NCBI RefSeq assembly: GCF_000421645.1 | Contig: NZ_ATXK01000009.1 | Location: forward strand, 111,203-175,202 | Reading direction: 5' to 3' | Length of the DNA stretch: 64,000 bases | Source of the DNA: Aurantimonas coralicida DSM 14790 | GTDB lineage: Bacteria > Pseudomonadota > Alphaproteobacteria > Rhizobiales > Rhizobiaceae | Shown: positions 8,528 through 18,182 of the stretch, one piece after another | Layout of the letters: each line of letters begins with the position of its first letter | Position numbering within the stretch: the first letter of the stretch is position 1 | Notes under the pieces: model-generated | Told to the model about the DNA's origin: nothing | Database searches by the model: none | What the model saw: the letters and a program-made list of their open reading frames with translations, nothing else | Position numbers and translations under genes: made by a program

Positions 8528-9985
8528 ATGAGCAATTATCTCGGCCTCGATCTCGGCACCTCCTCGCTGAAGGCGCTGCTGATCGGCGACGACCAGCGCG
8601 TCATCGCGTCCGCTTCGGTGCCGCTCAGCGTCGAGCGGCCGCAATTCGGCTGGTCGGAGCAGGACCCCGAAAGCTGGATCGCGGCCTGCGAGACCGCGCT
8701 GGGCGAGTTGTCCGATACCCATGGCGCCGATCTCGCGTCGGTGGCCGGCATCGGCCTGTCCGGACACATGCACGGCGCGACGCTGCTGGGCGCGGACGAC
8801 GCGATCCTGCGGCCCTGCATCCTGTGGAACGACACCCGCAGCCACGAAGAGGCCGCCGAACTCGAAGACGAGGAATCGCGGGCGATCACCGGCAACATCG
8901 TGTTTCCGGGCTTCACCGCGCCGAAGATCGTCTGGGTCGCGCGCAACGAGCCGGAGGTCGTCGCCCGGCTGCGCCGGGTGCTGTTGCCGAAGGACTATCT
9001 GCGGCTGTGGCTGACCGGCGAGGCGGTGTCGGAAATGTCGGATGCCGCCGGCACGGCCTGGCTCGACACCGGTGCGCGCGACTGGTCGGCGCGGATGCTG
9101 GAAAAGACCGGGCTGACGCTGGACCACATGCCGCGGCTGGTCGAGGGCACGGCGGTTTCCGGCGGCCTGCGCCCCGAACTCGCGGCGCGCTTCGGCATGC
9201 AGGAGGGCACGGTGGTGGCCGGTGGCGGCGGCGACAATGCCGCCTCGGCCTGCGGCGTCGGCGTTGCCGAGCCCGGCACCGGCTTTTTGTCACTGGGCAC
9301 CTCGGGCGTGCTGTTCACCGCCTCTGCCGGCTACGAGCCCGCGCCGGAGACGGCGCTGCACACCTTCTGCCACGCCATTCCCGGCCTCTGGCACCAGATG
9401 GGCGTGACGTTGTCGGCGGCCGGTTCGGTGGAGTGGCTGTCGAAGCTCCTGAAGGAGGAGCCGGCGGCGCTGACCGGCGCCTTGGGCGAGACGGTGCAGG
9501 CCCCCGGCCGGCTGACCTTCCTGCCGTATCTGTCGGGCGAGCGCACGCCGCACAATGATTCCGAAATCCGCGGCGTCTTCGCCGGGCTGGAGGCCGATAC
9601 CGGCCGCGAGGCGATGACCCGCGCCGTGCTGGAGGGCGTCGCCTTTTCCATGCGCGATTGCCTGGAGGCCGGCGGCGAGGCGGCGCGTCCGCAGCGGCTG
9701 ATCGCCGTGGGCGCCGGTTCGCGCTCGGCCTACTGGCTGCAATTGCTGTCGAATGTGCTGGACACGGAGATCGCACTGCCCGAGGCGGGCGATTTCGGCG
9801 CCGCCTTCGGGGCGGCCCGGCTCGGCCTCTGTGCGGCGACCGGCGACGATCCGACGACGGTGATGACCGAGCCGCCGATCGCTAGGCGGTTTCGCCCGGA
9901 CAACGCCCACGGCCGGGCCTTCGACGACGCCTATCTGTTCTATCGCCGGCTCTACCCGGCGCTGCGCGCCGCCATGGCGGACTGA
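8528..9985 (+). CDS. xylB: xylulokinase
   Basis: 485-residue FGGY-family sugar kinase that phosphorylates D-xylulose for the pentose phosphate pathway. The N-terminal phosphate loop is [13 protein letters not shown], the substrate segment is [12 protein letters not shown] near 75-85, and the second-domain nucleotide motif is [11 protein letters not shown]. The catalytic aspartate lies in the conserved GGGGDNAAS region near residue 235. It follows hicB by 25 bases and ends facing xylG, with a hairpin between the two. Confidence 0.97.
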   Translation: MSNYLGLDLGTSSLKALLIGDDQRVIASASVPLSVERPQFGWSEQDPESWIAACETALGELSDTHGADLASVAGIGLSGHMHGATLLGADDAILRPCILWNDTRSHEEAAELEDEESRAITGNIVFPGFTAPKIVWVARNEPEVVARLRRVLLPKDYLRLWLTGEAVSEMSDAAGTAWLDTGARDWSARMLEKTGLTLDHMPRLVEGTAVSGGLRPELAARFGMQEGTVVAGGGGDNAASACGVGVAEPGTGFLSLGTSGVLFTASAGYEPAPETALHTFCHAIPGLWHQMGVTLSAAGSVEWLSKLLKEEPAALTGALGETVQAPGRLTFLPYLSGERTPHNDSEIRGVFAGLEADTGREAMTRAVLEGVAFSMRDCLEAGGEAARPQRLIAVGAGSRSAYWLQLLSNVLDTEIALPEAGDFGAAFGAARLGLCAATGDDPTTVMTEPPIARRFRPDNAHGRAFDDAYLFYRRLYPALRAAMAD

Positions 9986-9997
9986 CCCGGAAGGCAT

Positions 9998-10024
9998 TCG
10001 GGCGCGAGAACCTCCCGCGCCCGA
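9998..10024. terminator. bidirectional hairpin between xylB and xylG
   Basis: Perfect 9-base arms TCGGGCGCG (9998-10006) and CGCGCCCGA (10016-10024) with a nine-base loop, placed between the convergent stops of xylB and xylG. There is no clear T-run on either side, so termination strength is uncertain, but the position fits a shared terminator. Confidence 0.6.
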
Positions 10025-10036
10025 TCAAACGATCTG

Positions 10037-10873
10037 CTATTCGCGCATTGCCCCTGGGCCGGGCGTTGCGCCGGGCGGGCACTTGCCGAGGATGATCATG
10101 CCGAGGACCTCGTCCTTGGTGACGTCCTCGGTCCGTGCGCCGCCGACGATCTGGCCATTCTTCATCACCACCACCCGGTCGGCGAGGTCGAAGACGTCGT
10201 GGATGTCGTGGCTGATTAGGAAGATGCCGATCCCGTCCTTCTTCAGTTCCTTGATCAGTTCGCCGACCTGCGCGGTCTCCTGCGGCCCGAGCGCCGCGGT
10301 GGGCTCGTCCATGATCAGGATCTTGGCGTTGAAGAGGATTGCCCGGGCGATGGCGACGGACTGGCGCTGGCCGCCGGAGAGCGCCTTCACCGGCTCCTTG
10401 AAGCGCTGGAAGTTCGGGTTCAGCCGGCCCATCACCTTGCGGGCCTCGGCCTCCATGGCGCCGTCGTCGAGCGTGCCCCAGGGGGTCAGCATCTCGCGCC
10501 CGAGGAAGAGGTTGGCGGCGGCGTCGACATTGTCGGCCAGCGCCAGCGTCTGGTAGATCGTCTCGATGCCATAGGCCTTGGCGTCGCGCGGATTGGCGAT
10601 TGCCGCCGGCTCGCCGCGCACATGGATCTCGCCGGAATCGCGCTTGTAGGCGCCGGACAGAATCTTGATCAGCGTCGACTTGCCGGCACCGTTATGGCCG
10701 AGCACCGCGACCACTTCGCCGGGATAGAGATCGATGGTCGCGCCGTCGACGGCATGGATGCCACCGAAGGCGATCGAGATGTCGCGCATGTCGACCAGCG
10801 GCGGACCGCTGCGGTCGACGGGGTCGCTGTGACCGGCGCCGTGGTCGTGGATGGACTGCTCGGTGGCGCTCAT
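10037..10873 (-). CDS. xylG: xylose ABC transporter, single-domain ATP-binding protein
   Basis: 278-residue ATPase of a sugar importer. Walker A is [13 protein letters not shown] near 60-72, the signature is [14 protein letters not shown], Walker B is [12 protein letters not shown], and the switch histidine is in LISHD. Only one ATPase cassette is present, whereas the E. coli xylose and ribose ATPases have two. Single-cassette FrcA-like forms are familiar in alphaproteobacteria. The start at 10873 overlaps the xylH stop by four bases, so the two are translationally coupled. With XylF and XylH it forms the complete importer. Confidence 0.9.
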   Translation of the reverse strand: MSATEQSIHDHGAGHSDPVDRSGPPLVDMRDISIAFGGIHAVDGATIDLYPGEVVAVLGHNGAGKSTLIKILSGAYKRDSGEIHVRGEPAAIANPRDAKAYGIETIYQTLALADNVDAAANLFLGREMLTPWGTLDDGAMEAEARKVMGRLNPNFQRFKEPVKALSGGQRQSVAIARAILFNAKILIMDEPTAALGPQETAQVGELIKELKKDGIGIFLISHDIHDVFDLADRVVVMKNGQIVGGARTEDVTKDEVLGMIILGKCPPGATPGPGAMRE

Positions 10874-12180
10874 GCGGCCCTCCTGCGATAGACGGTGTCG
10901 ATCCACACGGCGATGATCAGGACCACGCCGACGACGATCGACTGCAGCGGCGAATCCACGCCCAGAAGCACCATGCCCGACTGCAGCGACTGCATGACCA
11001 GCGCGCCGAGCATGGCGCCAATGATGGTGCCGGCACCGCCGGCGAGCGACGTGCCGCCGATGACCGCGGCGGCGATGACGTAGAGCTCGTCCAGCGTGCC
11101 CAGCGCGTTGGTGGCGGCGTTGAGGCGGGCCGTGGAGATCGCGGCACCGAGGGCGGCGAGGCCGCCCATCAGCATGAACACCTTCATCACCACCCAGCGG
11201 GTGTTGATGCCGGCAAGCTCGGCGGCCTCGGGATTGCCGCCGATGGCGAAGACGTAGCGGCCGAAGCGGGTGCGCTGGGTCACGAAGGTCATGACGATGC
11301 CGACGACGATGGCGATCAGCACGGGCACGGCGACGCCGTAGCCGATATGCAGGCCACCTTCCGGCACCTCGATACCGGCGGCCTCGGCGTAGCGCCGGGC
11401 GATGGCGGACGGCCATTCATAGGCGTTGAGGACCAGAGCGGCGCCCAGGATGATGATGGTGGTGACGGCGGCGATGGTCACCTCCGCCCAGACCGGTCGC
11501 TGCGGGAAGCCGAAGCGCACCCGGCGCTTGCGTGCAAAGACCAGCGAGGCGACGACGGCGATACAGGCGAGGATGGCGAGGATCCATGTCCAGGTCTCGC
11601 CGAGCGAGCCCGTGGCGCCGCCGCCCATCAGCCGGAAGGTGTCGTCGAGCGGGGCGACGGTACGGCCCGAGGTGAGCCACCAGGCGCCGCCGCGCCAGAT
11701 CAGCAGGCCGCCCAGCGTGACGATGAAGGCCGGCACGCCCATGAAGGCGATTATGTAGCCCTGCAGACCGCCGATCGCGACGCCGACGAGGATGCCGGCG
11801 GCGAGGGTGAGAAGCCAGGTGAAGGGGCTGTCGAAGCCGAGCATGCCGGGCAGGATGTTGGCCTGCAGCGCGGCCATGGCCATGCCGGTGAAGCCGAGGA
11901 TCGAGCCGACCGACAGGTCGATGTTGCGGGTGACGATGACCAGCACCATGCCGGTCGCCATGACCGCGATGGACGAGGTCTGGACAGTCAGGTTCCACAG
12001 GTTGCGCGGGGTGAGAAAGATGCCGCCGGACAGGACGTGGAAGACCAGCCAGATCACCAGGAGCGCGCCGACCATGCCCAGCATGCGGGTGTCGACCTCG
12101 GTGGCCCGGACAAATCGGGACAGACCGCCTCCCGTCGACGCGCGGGCGCCGACGCTGGGTTCGGATGCCGACTGGCTCAT
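10870..12180 (-). CDS. xylH: xylose ABC transporter permease
   Basis: 436-residue inner-membrane permease of the BPD_transp_2 (ribose/xylose) type with 10 or more predicted helices. Landmarks are the [15 protein letters not shown] segment ([15 protein letters not shown]) near residue 85 and the C-terminal coupling motif [13 protein letters not shown] with the following [16 protein letters not shown]. It is longer than ribose permeases because of an insertion near 200-270, typical of XylH. It overlaps xylG downstream, and 197 bases separate it from xylF upstream, a gap containing a hairpin. Confidence 0.95.
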   Translation of the reverse strand: MSQSASEPSVGARASTGGGLSRFVRATEVDTRMLGMVGALLVIWLVFHVLSGGIFLTPRNLWNLTVQTSSIAVMATGMVLVIVTRNIDLSVGSILGFTGMAMAALQANILPGMLGFDSPFTWLLTLAAGILVGVAIGGLQGYIIAFMGVPAFIVTLGGLLIWRGGAWWLTSGRTVAPLDDTFRLMGGGATGSLGETWTWILAILACIAVVASLVFARKRRVRFGFPQRPVWAEVTIAAVTTIIILGAALVLNAYEWPSAIARRYAEAAGIEVPEGGLHIGYGVAVPVLIAIVVGIVMTFVTQRTRFGRYVFAIGGNPEAAELAGINTRWVVMKVFMLMGGLAALGAAISTARLNAATNALGTLDELYVIAAAVIGGTSLAGGAGTIIGAMLGALVMQSLQSGMVLLGVDSPLQSIVVGVVLIIAVWIDTVYRRRAA

Positions 12181-12334
12181 GCTCGCCTCCCTGGCGCAAT
12201 CACGCTGGTGCGGTGCCGGGCGAAAGGGCCCGGGGCAAGGCGTTCAGCGCTGTCCTGTTGGAATGTTGCACCCGATCCGGCCGTGGGGGAAGCGCCGGGC
12301 CGAGGACCGGGCGTTCGAGCAGGCCGTGAGGGTG

Positions 12335-12362
12335 AAAGGCCGCCCCCTGTTCGGGAGCGGCC
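12335..12362 (-). terminator. hairpin after xylF (attenuator-like)
   Basis: On the minus strand, GGCCGC and GCGGCC arms (12362-12357 with 12343-12338) enclose a further CCC/GGG pairing, and TTT follows at 12337-12335. It lies 15 bases past the xylF stop and before xylH. A weak terminator here would give more binding protein than permease. Confidence 0.6.
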
Positions 12363-12377
12363 GTCCTGTCGTCTGGC

Positions 12378-13421
12378 TTAGTCGCAGGCCGGAACCGAAC
12401 CGGCGTCGACGCCCTGGCAGACCACGTCCTTCGACACCCAGCCGGCGTCGATGATGGTGTCCAGATTGTCCTTGGTGATCGCCACCGGCTTCAGGAAGAT
12501 CGCCTGCATCTCGGTGCCGTTCGGGCCGCCGGACCAGGATTCGACGCCCTCGACCTCGTTCATGGCGGTGCCGTCGGCGAGATCGATGGCGATCTCGGCG
12601 GCGCGTTTGCCCAGCTCGCGGGAATCCTTCCAGACCGAGACGGTCTGCGTGCCGCGGGCGATGCGGTTGAGCGCGGCGAAGTCGGCATCCTGGCCGGAGA
12701 CCGGTACGGAGCCGGCCAGACCCTGGGACTCCAGAGCCGCCACGGCGCCGCCGGCGGTGCCGTCATTCGAGGCGACGACCGCGTCGACCTCGTTGTTGTT
12801 GGCAGTCAGGATCTGTTCCATGTTCTGCTGGGCGTTGGCGGGCAGCCAGCCGTCCGTATAGGCCTCGCCGACATTCTTGATCTTGCCGGAATCGATGGCT
12901 TCCTGGAGCACTTCCATCTGGCCCGAGAACAGGAAGTCGGCGTTCGGATCGGCCGAGGAGCCCTTGATGAAGGCGTAATTGCCTTCCGGCTGGGCCTTCT
13001 GGACTTCGCGCGCCTGGATGCGGCCGACTTCCTTGTTGTCGAAGGTCAGGTAGAAGGCGTCCGGGTTCTCGATCAGACGGTCGTAGCCGACCACCGGGAT
13101 GCCGTTGTTGACGGCGGCCTGCACGGCCGGGCCGATGGCGGCGGAATCCTGCGCCAGGATGATCAGCGCGTCGGCGCCCTGCGAGATCAGCGACTCCACG
13201 TCGGTGAGCTGCTTGGAGGCCGACGACTGGGCGTCCGCCGAAATGTAGGTGGCGCCGGCGGCCTCGAGGGCCTTCTTGATGGCCGCCTCGTCGGTCTTCC
13301 AGCGCTCTTCCTGGAAGTTGGACCAGGACACGCCGACGGTCTTGCCGTCCTGCGCGGCGGCCGATCCGGCGGCAGCCATCGAGAACACCGCGCCAGCCAG
13401 CGCGAGCTTCAGAAACTTCAT
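12378..13421 (-). CDS. xylF: D-xylose-binding periplasmic protein
   Basis: 347-residue periplasmic sugar-binding protein of the type I (ribose/xylose) fold. A signal peptide spans residues 1-23 ([19 protein letters not shown]). The mature part begins [15 protein letters not shown], with ligand-lining segments such as [25 protein letters not shown] and [11 protein letters not shown] that are characteristic of XylF. The start at 13421 is led by GGGAGGA. It is the first gene of xylFHG and is divergent from xylR, with promoter and operator candidates between them. Confidence 0.95.
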   Translation of the reverse strand: MKFLKLALAGAVFSMAAAGSAAAQDGKTVGVSWSNFQEERWKTDEAAIKKALEAAGATYISADAQSSASKQLTDVESLISQGADALIILAQDSAAIGPAVQAAVNNGIPVVGYDRLIENPDAFYLTFDNKEVGRIQAREVQKAQPEGNYAFIKGSSADPNADFLFSGQMEVLQEAIDSGKIKNVGEAYTDGWLPANAQQNMEQILTANNNEVDAVVASNDGTAGGAVAALESQGLAGSVPVSGQDADFAALNRIARGTQTVSVWKDSRELGKRAAEIAIDLADGTAMNEVEGVESWSGGPNGTEMQAIFLKPVAITKDNLDTIIDAGWVSKDVVCQGVDAGSVPACD

Positions 13422-13486
13422 GATTTTCCTCCCGGCGCCATGGCGCCCGCTTTCCGGTCCCCGGCCCACATCCCGGCCGTCGAGAC

Positions 13487-13543
13487 TTTTTCCAAGCCTC
13501 GGAAAAAATCGTGACAGCAATTTTCAGGCGTGTCAACATGACA
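13487..13543 (-). promoter_or_regulatory. xylF promoter with overlapping operator dyads
   Basis: On the minus strand TTGACA (13536-13531) is followed after 17 bases by CACGAT (13513-13508), a -35/-10 pair with a weak -10. Directly downstream lies a dyad TTTTTCC (13487-13493) / GGAAAAA (13501-13507) with a seven-base spacer, covering the expected transcription start. A second exact dyad, TGTCA-aca-TGACA (13531-13543), covers the -35. Both sit between xylF and xylR, where a ROK repressor would act. Confidence 0.55.
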
Positions 13544-13606
13544 ATAGGGCTATGGCTATCCGCCGAGGAGGGCGGCCGTCCTAGGCCGGGGGAGGAACCA
13601 GGGATC

Positions 13607-14827
13607 ATGCTCGCCAAGACCGATGCGGATGCCGTGCGCGTACACAATCGCCGCGCGGTCATCGACCATCTCAGACGCACCGGGATCGCCACCCGCAAGG
13701 CGATCAGTGCGGCCACCGGCCTGTCGGTGTCGGCGGCGTCCGCGATCACCACCGGCATGCTGCGCGCCGACCTCATCGTTGAGGTCGACGAGGACGAACG
13801 CGCCTCGCGCCGTGGTCGGCCCGGCAAGAGCCTCGGCCTGCAGGGGACGGCCGCCACCGTCGCCACCGCGAAGATCGCCGTCGGCGAATTGTCGGTGCGG
13901 CTGTGCGACTATCGCGGTGTGACCCTCGGTGCGGCCTCCTGCGAACGCGACATCGCCGATCTTGATCAGGACGGGCTGGTGAGGCTGCTGGTGGAGCTCC
14001 TGCGCGAGGCGGAGACGGCGAGCCCCGGTGCGCCGTCACCCCGGCAGATCGTTCTGGCGGTGCAGGGCAAGACCGACAGCAATGCCCGGCGCATCCTGTG
14101 GTCGCCGACGCTGAAGGCGCGCAATCTGGAAATCGCGGGCCCGCTGTCGACGCTGACCGGCGCCGAGGTCGGCGTCTTCAACGACTGCTCGCTGATGCCC
14201 GAGGCGTTCCGCTGGAAGCCCGATTTCGTCGGGCGCGACTTTGCCACCCTGTTCATCGGCTTCGGTGTCGGCATGGGGCTGCGGCTCGGGGGCAGCACCT
14301 TTCAGGGCCAACGCTCCTCGGCGGTGGAGTTCGGCCATATCAACCACATTCCCGGCGGCGCGCTCTGCCGCTGCGGCAATCGCGGCTGCGTGGAAGCCTA
14401 TGCCGGCGACTATGCGATCTGGCGCCGCGCCTACGGGCGGACCGACGAAATCCCGACACGGCGGATTTCCGACGAGGACATGCACCGGCTGGCGGCGCTC
14501 GCCCGCTCCGGCGATGCCGCTGCGCTGGCAGCCTTCGAGGAGGCGGGCACGGCGATCGGCTACAGTCTCGGGCGCATGTTCACGCTGATCGACCCGCTGC
14601 CGATCGTGGTCACCGGCGCCGGGGCCCACGCCATGGACCTTCTGGAGCCGACGATCCGTGCCGGCATCGGCGACAGCGCCATCGACGGCGTCGGTGTCGA
14701 CACGCCCTTCTCGCGGGTCGAGGATGTGGACGAGCTGGTGTTCGAGGCCGCCGCGGCCAAGGCACTGGCGGCCGTGGACGGCGAGTTCGCTGGCGCCGGC
14801 GGCGCCGAGACGAGGGAGGCGGCCTGA
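13607..14827 (+). CDS. xylR: ROK-family transcriptional repressor, XylR-like
   Basis: 406-residue ROK repressor. An N-terminal winged helix-turn-helix (about residues 10-65, IATRKAISAATGLSVSAASAIT) is followed by a sugar-kinase-like ROK domain. The ROK zinc signature CRCGNRGCVEAYAG lies near residue 255, after the GHINHIPGG histidine motif. It is predicted to repress xylFHG and perhaps xylAB until xylose binds. The start at 13607 was chosen for the GGGGAGGA upstream; the same frame is open for 32 more codons. Its stop overlaps the next start (TGATG). Confidence 0.88.
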   Translation: MLAKTDADAVRVHNRRAVIDHLRRTGIATRKAISAATGLSVSAASAITTGMLRADLIVEVDEDERASRRGRPGKSLGLQGTAATVATAKIAVGELSVRLCDYRGVTLGAASCERDIADLDQDGLVRLLVELLREAETASPGAPSPRQIVLAVQGKTDSNARRILWSPTLKARNLEIAGPLSTLTGAEVGVFNDCSLMPEAFRWKPDFVGRDFATLFIGFGVGMGLRLGGSTFQGQRSSAVEFGHINHIPGGALCRCGNRGCVEAYAGDYAIWRRAYGRTDEIPTRRISDEDMHRLAALARSGDAAALAAFEEAGTAIGYSLGRMFTLIDPLPIVVTGAGAHAMDLLEPTIRAGIGDSAIDGVGVDTPFSRVEDVDELVFEAAAAKALAAVDGEFAGAGGAETREAA

Positions 14828-16254
14828 TGCGACATCGTCCTGCGATCCTCGCGATGATCCTGCTCGGCTCGCTGGGCGGACCGCTCGCACCGGCGATGGC
14901 GGAGGAGCCCGCCTGGAGCGAGCGCACGATCCGCCAGAGGATCGATCCCGCGATGCTGGCCGGGCCCCTGTCCGCCGAGGCCCTCGCGGAGCTGACCGAA
15001 CAGGGCCGCGCACTGTTTGCAGCGCGCTTCACCATTCTCGACGGGGCAGGGCGGCCGAATGCGACCCAGGCGATCGTGCCGACCCGCAGCCGGCGCCCGG
15101 CCGAGCACGCCTTCCAGCGCCTCGCCGGACCCGACGCCAATGCCTGCTCGTCCTGCCACAACGAACCGGTCGCCGGCGGCGCCGGTGGCTTCGTCGCCAA
15201 TGCCTTCGTGTCGGAAGGCTTCGAGAGCGCCGAGTTCGACACGCTCGATCCGCAATTTTCCAACGAGCGCGGCACCAACCATCTGTTCGGCGCCGGGCTG
15301 ATCGAGCTTCTGGCGCGCGAAATGACCGTCGATCTGACGGCGGCGCGGGCCGAGGCGCTGAAGGAGGCCCGCGCGAGCGGCATGGAAGTTCGTCGGACGT
15401 TGACGTCGAAGGGCGTCGATTTCGGACGGATCACCGCGCTGCCCGACGGATCGGTGGATCTCGGCGAACTCGACGGCGTCGACGACGATCTGGTGGTACG
15501 CCCCTTCACCCAGAAGGGGGTGATGACCTCGCTGCGCCAGTTCACCGTCAATGCGCTCAACCAGCATCACGGCATGCAGCCCGACGAGCGCTGGGGCACG
15601 CGCTGGACCGGCACGGCGGATTTCGATGGGGACGGGCACGATGACGAGCTCGGCGCCGGCGAGGTTTCGGCGCTGGTCGCCTGGCAGGCGACATTGCCGG
15701 CGCCGCGCGAGATCGCGCCAGAGGATCCTGCATGGCGCAAGGCCGCCGCACGGGGGCGCGACGTCTTTTCGGAACTCGGCTGCATGAGCTGCCATCGCCC
15801 GTCGCTGCCGCTGGACAGCCTTGCCTTCGCCGATCCCGGTCCGGTCGACACCGCCGGGACCCTGCGCACCGGCGATGTCGAGACGCCGGCCGTCTACGAC
15901 CTTGCCCTGACCGAGTGGGCCCGGCACCTGCCGCGCGACGCCGAAGGGCGGGTGCTGGTGCCGCTGTTCGGCGATCTGAAGCGCCACCGCATTGCCGACA
16001 CCCGCACCGCTGATCTCGGCAATGAGACGCTGGCCCAGCGCTTCGTCGAGCGCGACGTCTTCATGACCGCCGAGCTCTGGGGGCTGGCCGACACGGCGCC
16101 CTACGGCCATCGCGGCGACATGACCACGCTGGACGAGGTGATCCGCGCCCATGGCGGTGCGGCCAGCGAAAGTGCAGCGGGCTATGGCGATCTGACCGAA
16201 GCCGACCGCTCGGCCCTGATCGCCTGGCTGAAGACCTTGAGGATCACGCCATGA
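14827..16254 (+). CDS. periplasmic di-haem oxidoreductase (DHOR/cytochrome c peroxidase-like)
   Basis: 475-residue exported haem protein. A signal peptide spans residues 1-25. Two c-type haem sites are visible, CSSCH near residue 108 and CMSCH near 320, with typical DHOR segments (SLRQFTVNALNQHHGMQ and DTAPYGHRGDMTTLDEVI). It resembles the di-haem oxidoreductase (DUF1111/PF06537) group. Substrate and electron partner are unknown. It starts on the last base of the xylR stop and ends overlapping the CRTAC1-like gene by ATGA, so the three genes are translationally coupled and probably co-regulated. Confidence 0.87.
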   Translation: MRHRPAILAMILLGSLGGPLAPAMAEEPAWSERTIRQRIDPAMLAGPLSAEALAELTEQGRALFAARFTILDGAGRPNATQAIVPTRSRRPAEHAFQRLAGPDANACSSCHNEPVAGGAGGFVANAFVSEGFESAEFDTLDPQFSNERGTNHLFGAGLIELLAREMTVDLTAARAEALKEARASGMEVRRTLTSKGVDFGRITALPDGSVDLGELDGVDDDLVVRPFTQKGVMTSLRQFTVNALNQHHGMQPDERWGTRWTGTADFDGDGHDDELGAGEVSALVAWQATLPAPREIAPEDPAWRKAAARGRDVFSELGCMSCHRPSLPLDSLAFADPGPVDTAGTLRTGDVETPAVYDLALTEWARHLPRDAEGRVLVPLFGDLKRHRIADTRTADLGNETLAQRFVERDVFMTAELWGLADTAPYGHRGDMTTLDEVIRAHGGAASESAAGYGDLTEADRSALIAWLKTLRITP

Positions 16255-17984
16255 CCGGCCACCAGACCCCGGCCCGCGGCGGCGGCTTCTGCATCATGGG
16301 GGCCGCCTTCGTGCTGCTGGCCTCGGCGGGCCTTGCCCATGCCGCGGGGCCCGCGGACACGCCTTTGCCATTTGCCGGCGACACGCCGCTCTTCCAGGAG
16401 GAGGCCAAGGCGGCCGGCATCGCACACAGCTATGGCGGGCCGTGGGAGTTCTTCGTCGGCGGCGGCGGTGCGGCTTTCGACTGCAATGGCGACCGCTTTC
16501 CCGACCTGTTTCTGGCGGGCGGCAAGGGCGAGGCCGGTTTCTACGCCAACCGATCGCAGGCGGGCGGGCGGCTGGCCTTCGAGAAGCTGGCGCAGGACAT
16601 CGACCCGAGGGATCTCGCCAATGTGACCGGCGCCTATCCGCTGGATATCGATCAGGACGGCCACGAGGATCTGGTGCTGTTGCGGGTCGGTGCGAACCTG
16701 CTTCTGAAAGGCGGGCCGGAATGCCGCTTCGAGAAGGCGAATTTCGACTGGAAGTTCGATGGCGGACGGGCCTGGACCACCGCCTTCTCGGCCATCGTCG
16801 AGCCGGGGGCGACCTATCCGACACTGGCCTTCGGCAATTACGTCGATCGCGCCGCGCCAGGCTCGCCCTGGGGCACCTGCGCCGACAATGTGCTGCTGCG
16901 TCCCCGCGAAGGGGGCGACGGGCAGCCGGACTATTCCGAGCCGACGGCGCTCAGTCCCGGTTTCTGCGCCCTGTCGATGCTGTTCACCGACTGGAACCGC
17001 TCCGGCCAGCCATCGCTGCGGATCACCAATGACCGGCAATATTACCGCGGCGGCGAGGAGCAGCTCTGGCGGGTCGAGCCGGGCCGGGCACCGCGTCCCT
17101 ATCGCAAGGCCGATGGCTGGCAGCATCTGACCATCTGGGGCATGGGCATCGCCGAGGGCGACGTGGATGGCGACGGCTATCCCGAATATGCCCTGACCTC
17201 GATGGGCGACACCAAACTGCAATTCCTCGACCGGGAGTTCGAGGACGCGCCGACCTATCGCGACGAGGCCTTCGAGCGGCGGGCGACGGCGCACCGCCCC
17301 TACACCGGTGATCAGGGCCGGCCCTCGACAGGCTGGCATGCGGGCTTTGCCGATTTCAACAACGACACGGCGCTCGATCTCTTCATCGCCAAGGGCAATG
17401 TCGAGGCGATGCCGGATTTTGCCGCCTACGATCCGGACAATCTCCTGATGGGCGGTTTCGACGGCCGCTTCACCGAGCGCGGCGAGGCGGCGGGACTGGC
17501 CCTGCCGACCAAGGGGCGCGGCGCCTTGCTCACCGACTTCAACCTCGACGGCGCCGAGGACATTCTGGTGGTCAATCGCGGCGGGCCGGCCAGCCTGTTC
17601 CGCAATCTCGGCGGCCGGAGCGATTTCGGCACGCGGCCTTTGGGCAATTTCCTGCAAGTCGCGCTCAGCCAGAAAGGCGGCAACCGCGCGGCGCTCGGGG
17701 CCAAGCTGTCGGTGAAGATCGGCACGGTCTCGCTCAACCGGACGATCCAGGTTGGCGGGGGCCACGCCTCGGGCACCTCCGGCTTCGTCCATCTGGGGCT
17801 CGGCACGGCCGAACGGGCGGAGATCCGCGTGCAATGGCCGGATGGCGAATGGAGCCATCCCTACCGGGTCTTCGCCAACAATTTCGTTTTGATCGAGCGC
17901 GACAAGCCAGCGGCGCGATACTGGTATCCCGATGCCGACCGGCCCGCCTTCTCGCCCGCGACCACCGCGGCAGCGCAGCGTTAG
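16251..17984 (+). CDS. exported CRTAC1-like FG-GAP/ASPIC-UnbV repeat protein
   Basis: 577-residue protein with an N-terminal signal peptide (hydrophobic stretch about residues 13-31). Several FG-GAP/VCBS calcium-binding blades follow, each with an Asp-rich turn: FDCNGDRFPDLFLAGG, DIDQDGHEDLVLL, DVDGDGYPEYAL, DFNNDTALDLFIA and DFNLDGAEDILVV. The C-terminus has the ASPIC/UnbV pattern (IQVGGGHASGTSGFVHLGLG...IRVQWPDG). It is a predicted extracytoplasmic beta-propeller. Pairing with a di-haem protein suggests a periplasmic redox or carbohydrate-related role, but none is proven. Confidence 0.85.
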   Translation: MTGHQTPARGGGFCIMGAAFVLLASAGLAHAAGPADTPLPFAGDTPLFQEEAKAAGIAHSYGGPWEFFVGGGGAAFDCNGDRFPDLFLAGGKGEAGFYANRSQAGGRLAFEKLAQDIDPRDLANVTGAYPLDIDQDGHEDLVLLRVGANLLLKGGPECRFEKANFDWKFDGGRAWTTAFSAIVEPGATYPTLAFGNYVDRAAPGSPWGTCADNVLLRPREGGDGQPDYSEPTALSPGFCALSMLFTDWNRSGQPSLRITNDRQYYRGGEEQLWRVEPGRAPRPYRKADGWQHLTIWGMGIAEGDVDGDGYPEYALTSMGDTKLQFLDREFEDAPTYRDEAFERRATAHRPYTGDQGRPSTGWHAGFADFNNDTALDLFIAKGNVEAMPDFAAYDPDNLLMGGFDGRFTERGEAAGLALPTKGRGALLTDFNLDGAEDILVVNRGGPASLFRNLGGRSDFGTRPLGNFLQVALSQKGGNRAALGAKLSVKIGTVSLNRTIQVGGGHASGTSGFVHLGLGTAERAEIRVQWPDGEWSHPYRVFANNFVLIERDKPAARYWYPDADRPAFSPATTAAAQR

Positions 17985-18182
17985 CTGCCTGTAAATCGCT
18001 GCGCCTGAGGCGATCGGACGCGGTTTCGTGATGCAACGGTCATCGAACGGTCGCGTTTTCCGCCCTTCATGCGGACGCCTTTGTGCGGCGCATGGCCCGC
18101 AAGGCTCTGGCCAAGACATTCATCGTCATTCGAGGTGCGAGACGTGCTGCGCGAACCCCAAGGCGGTGGCGACATCCGCAAG

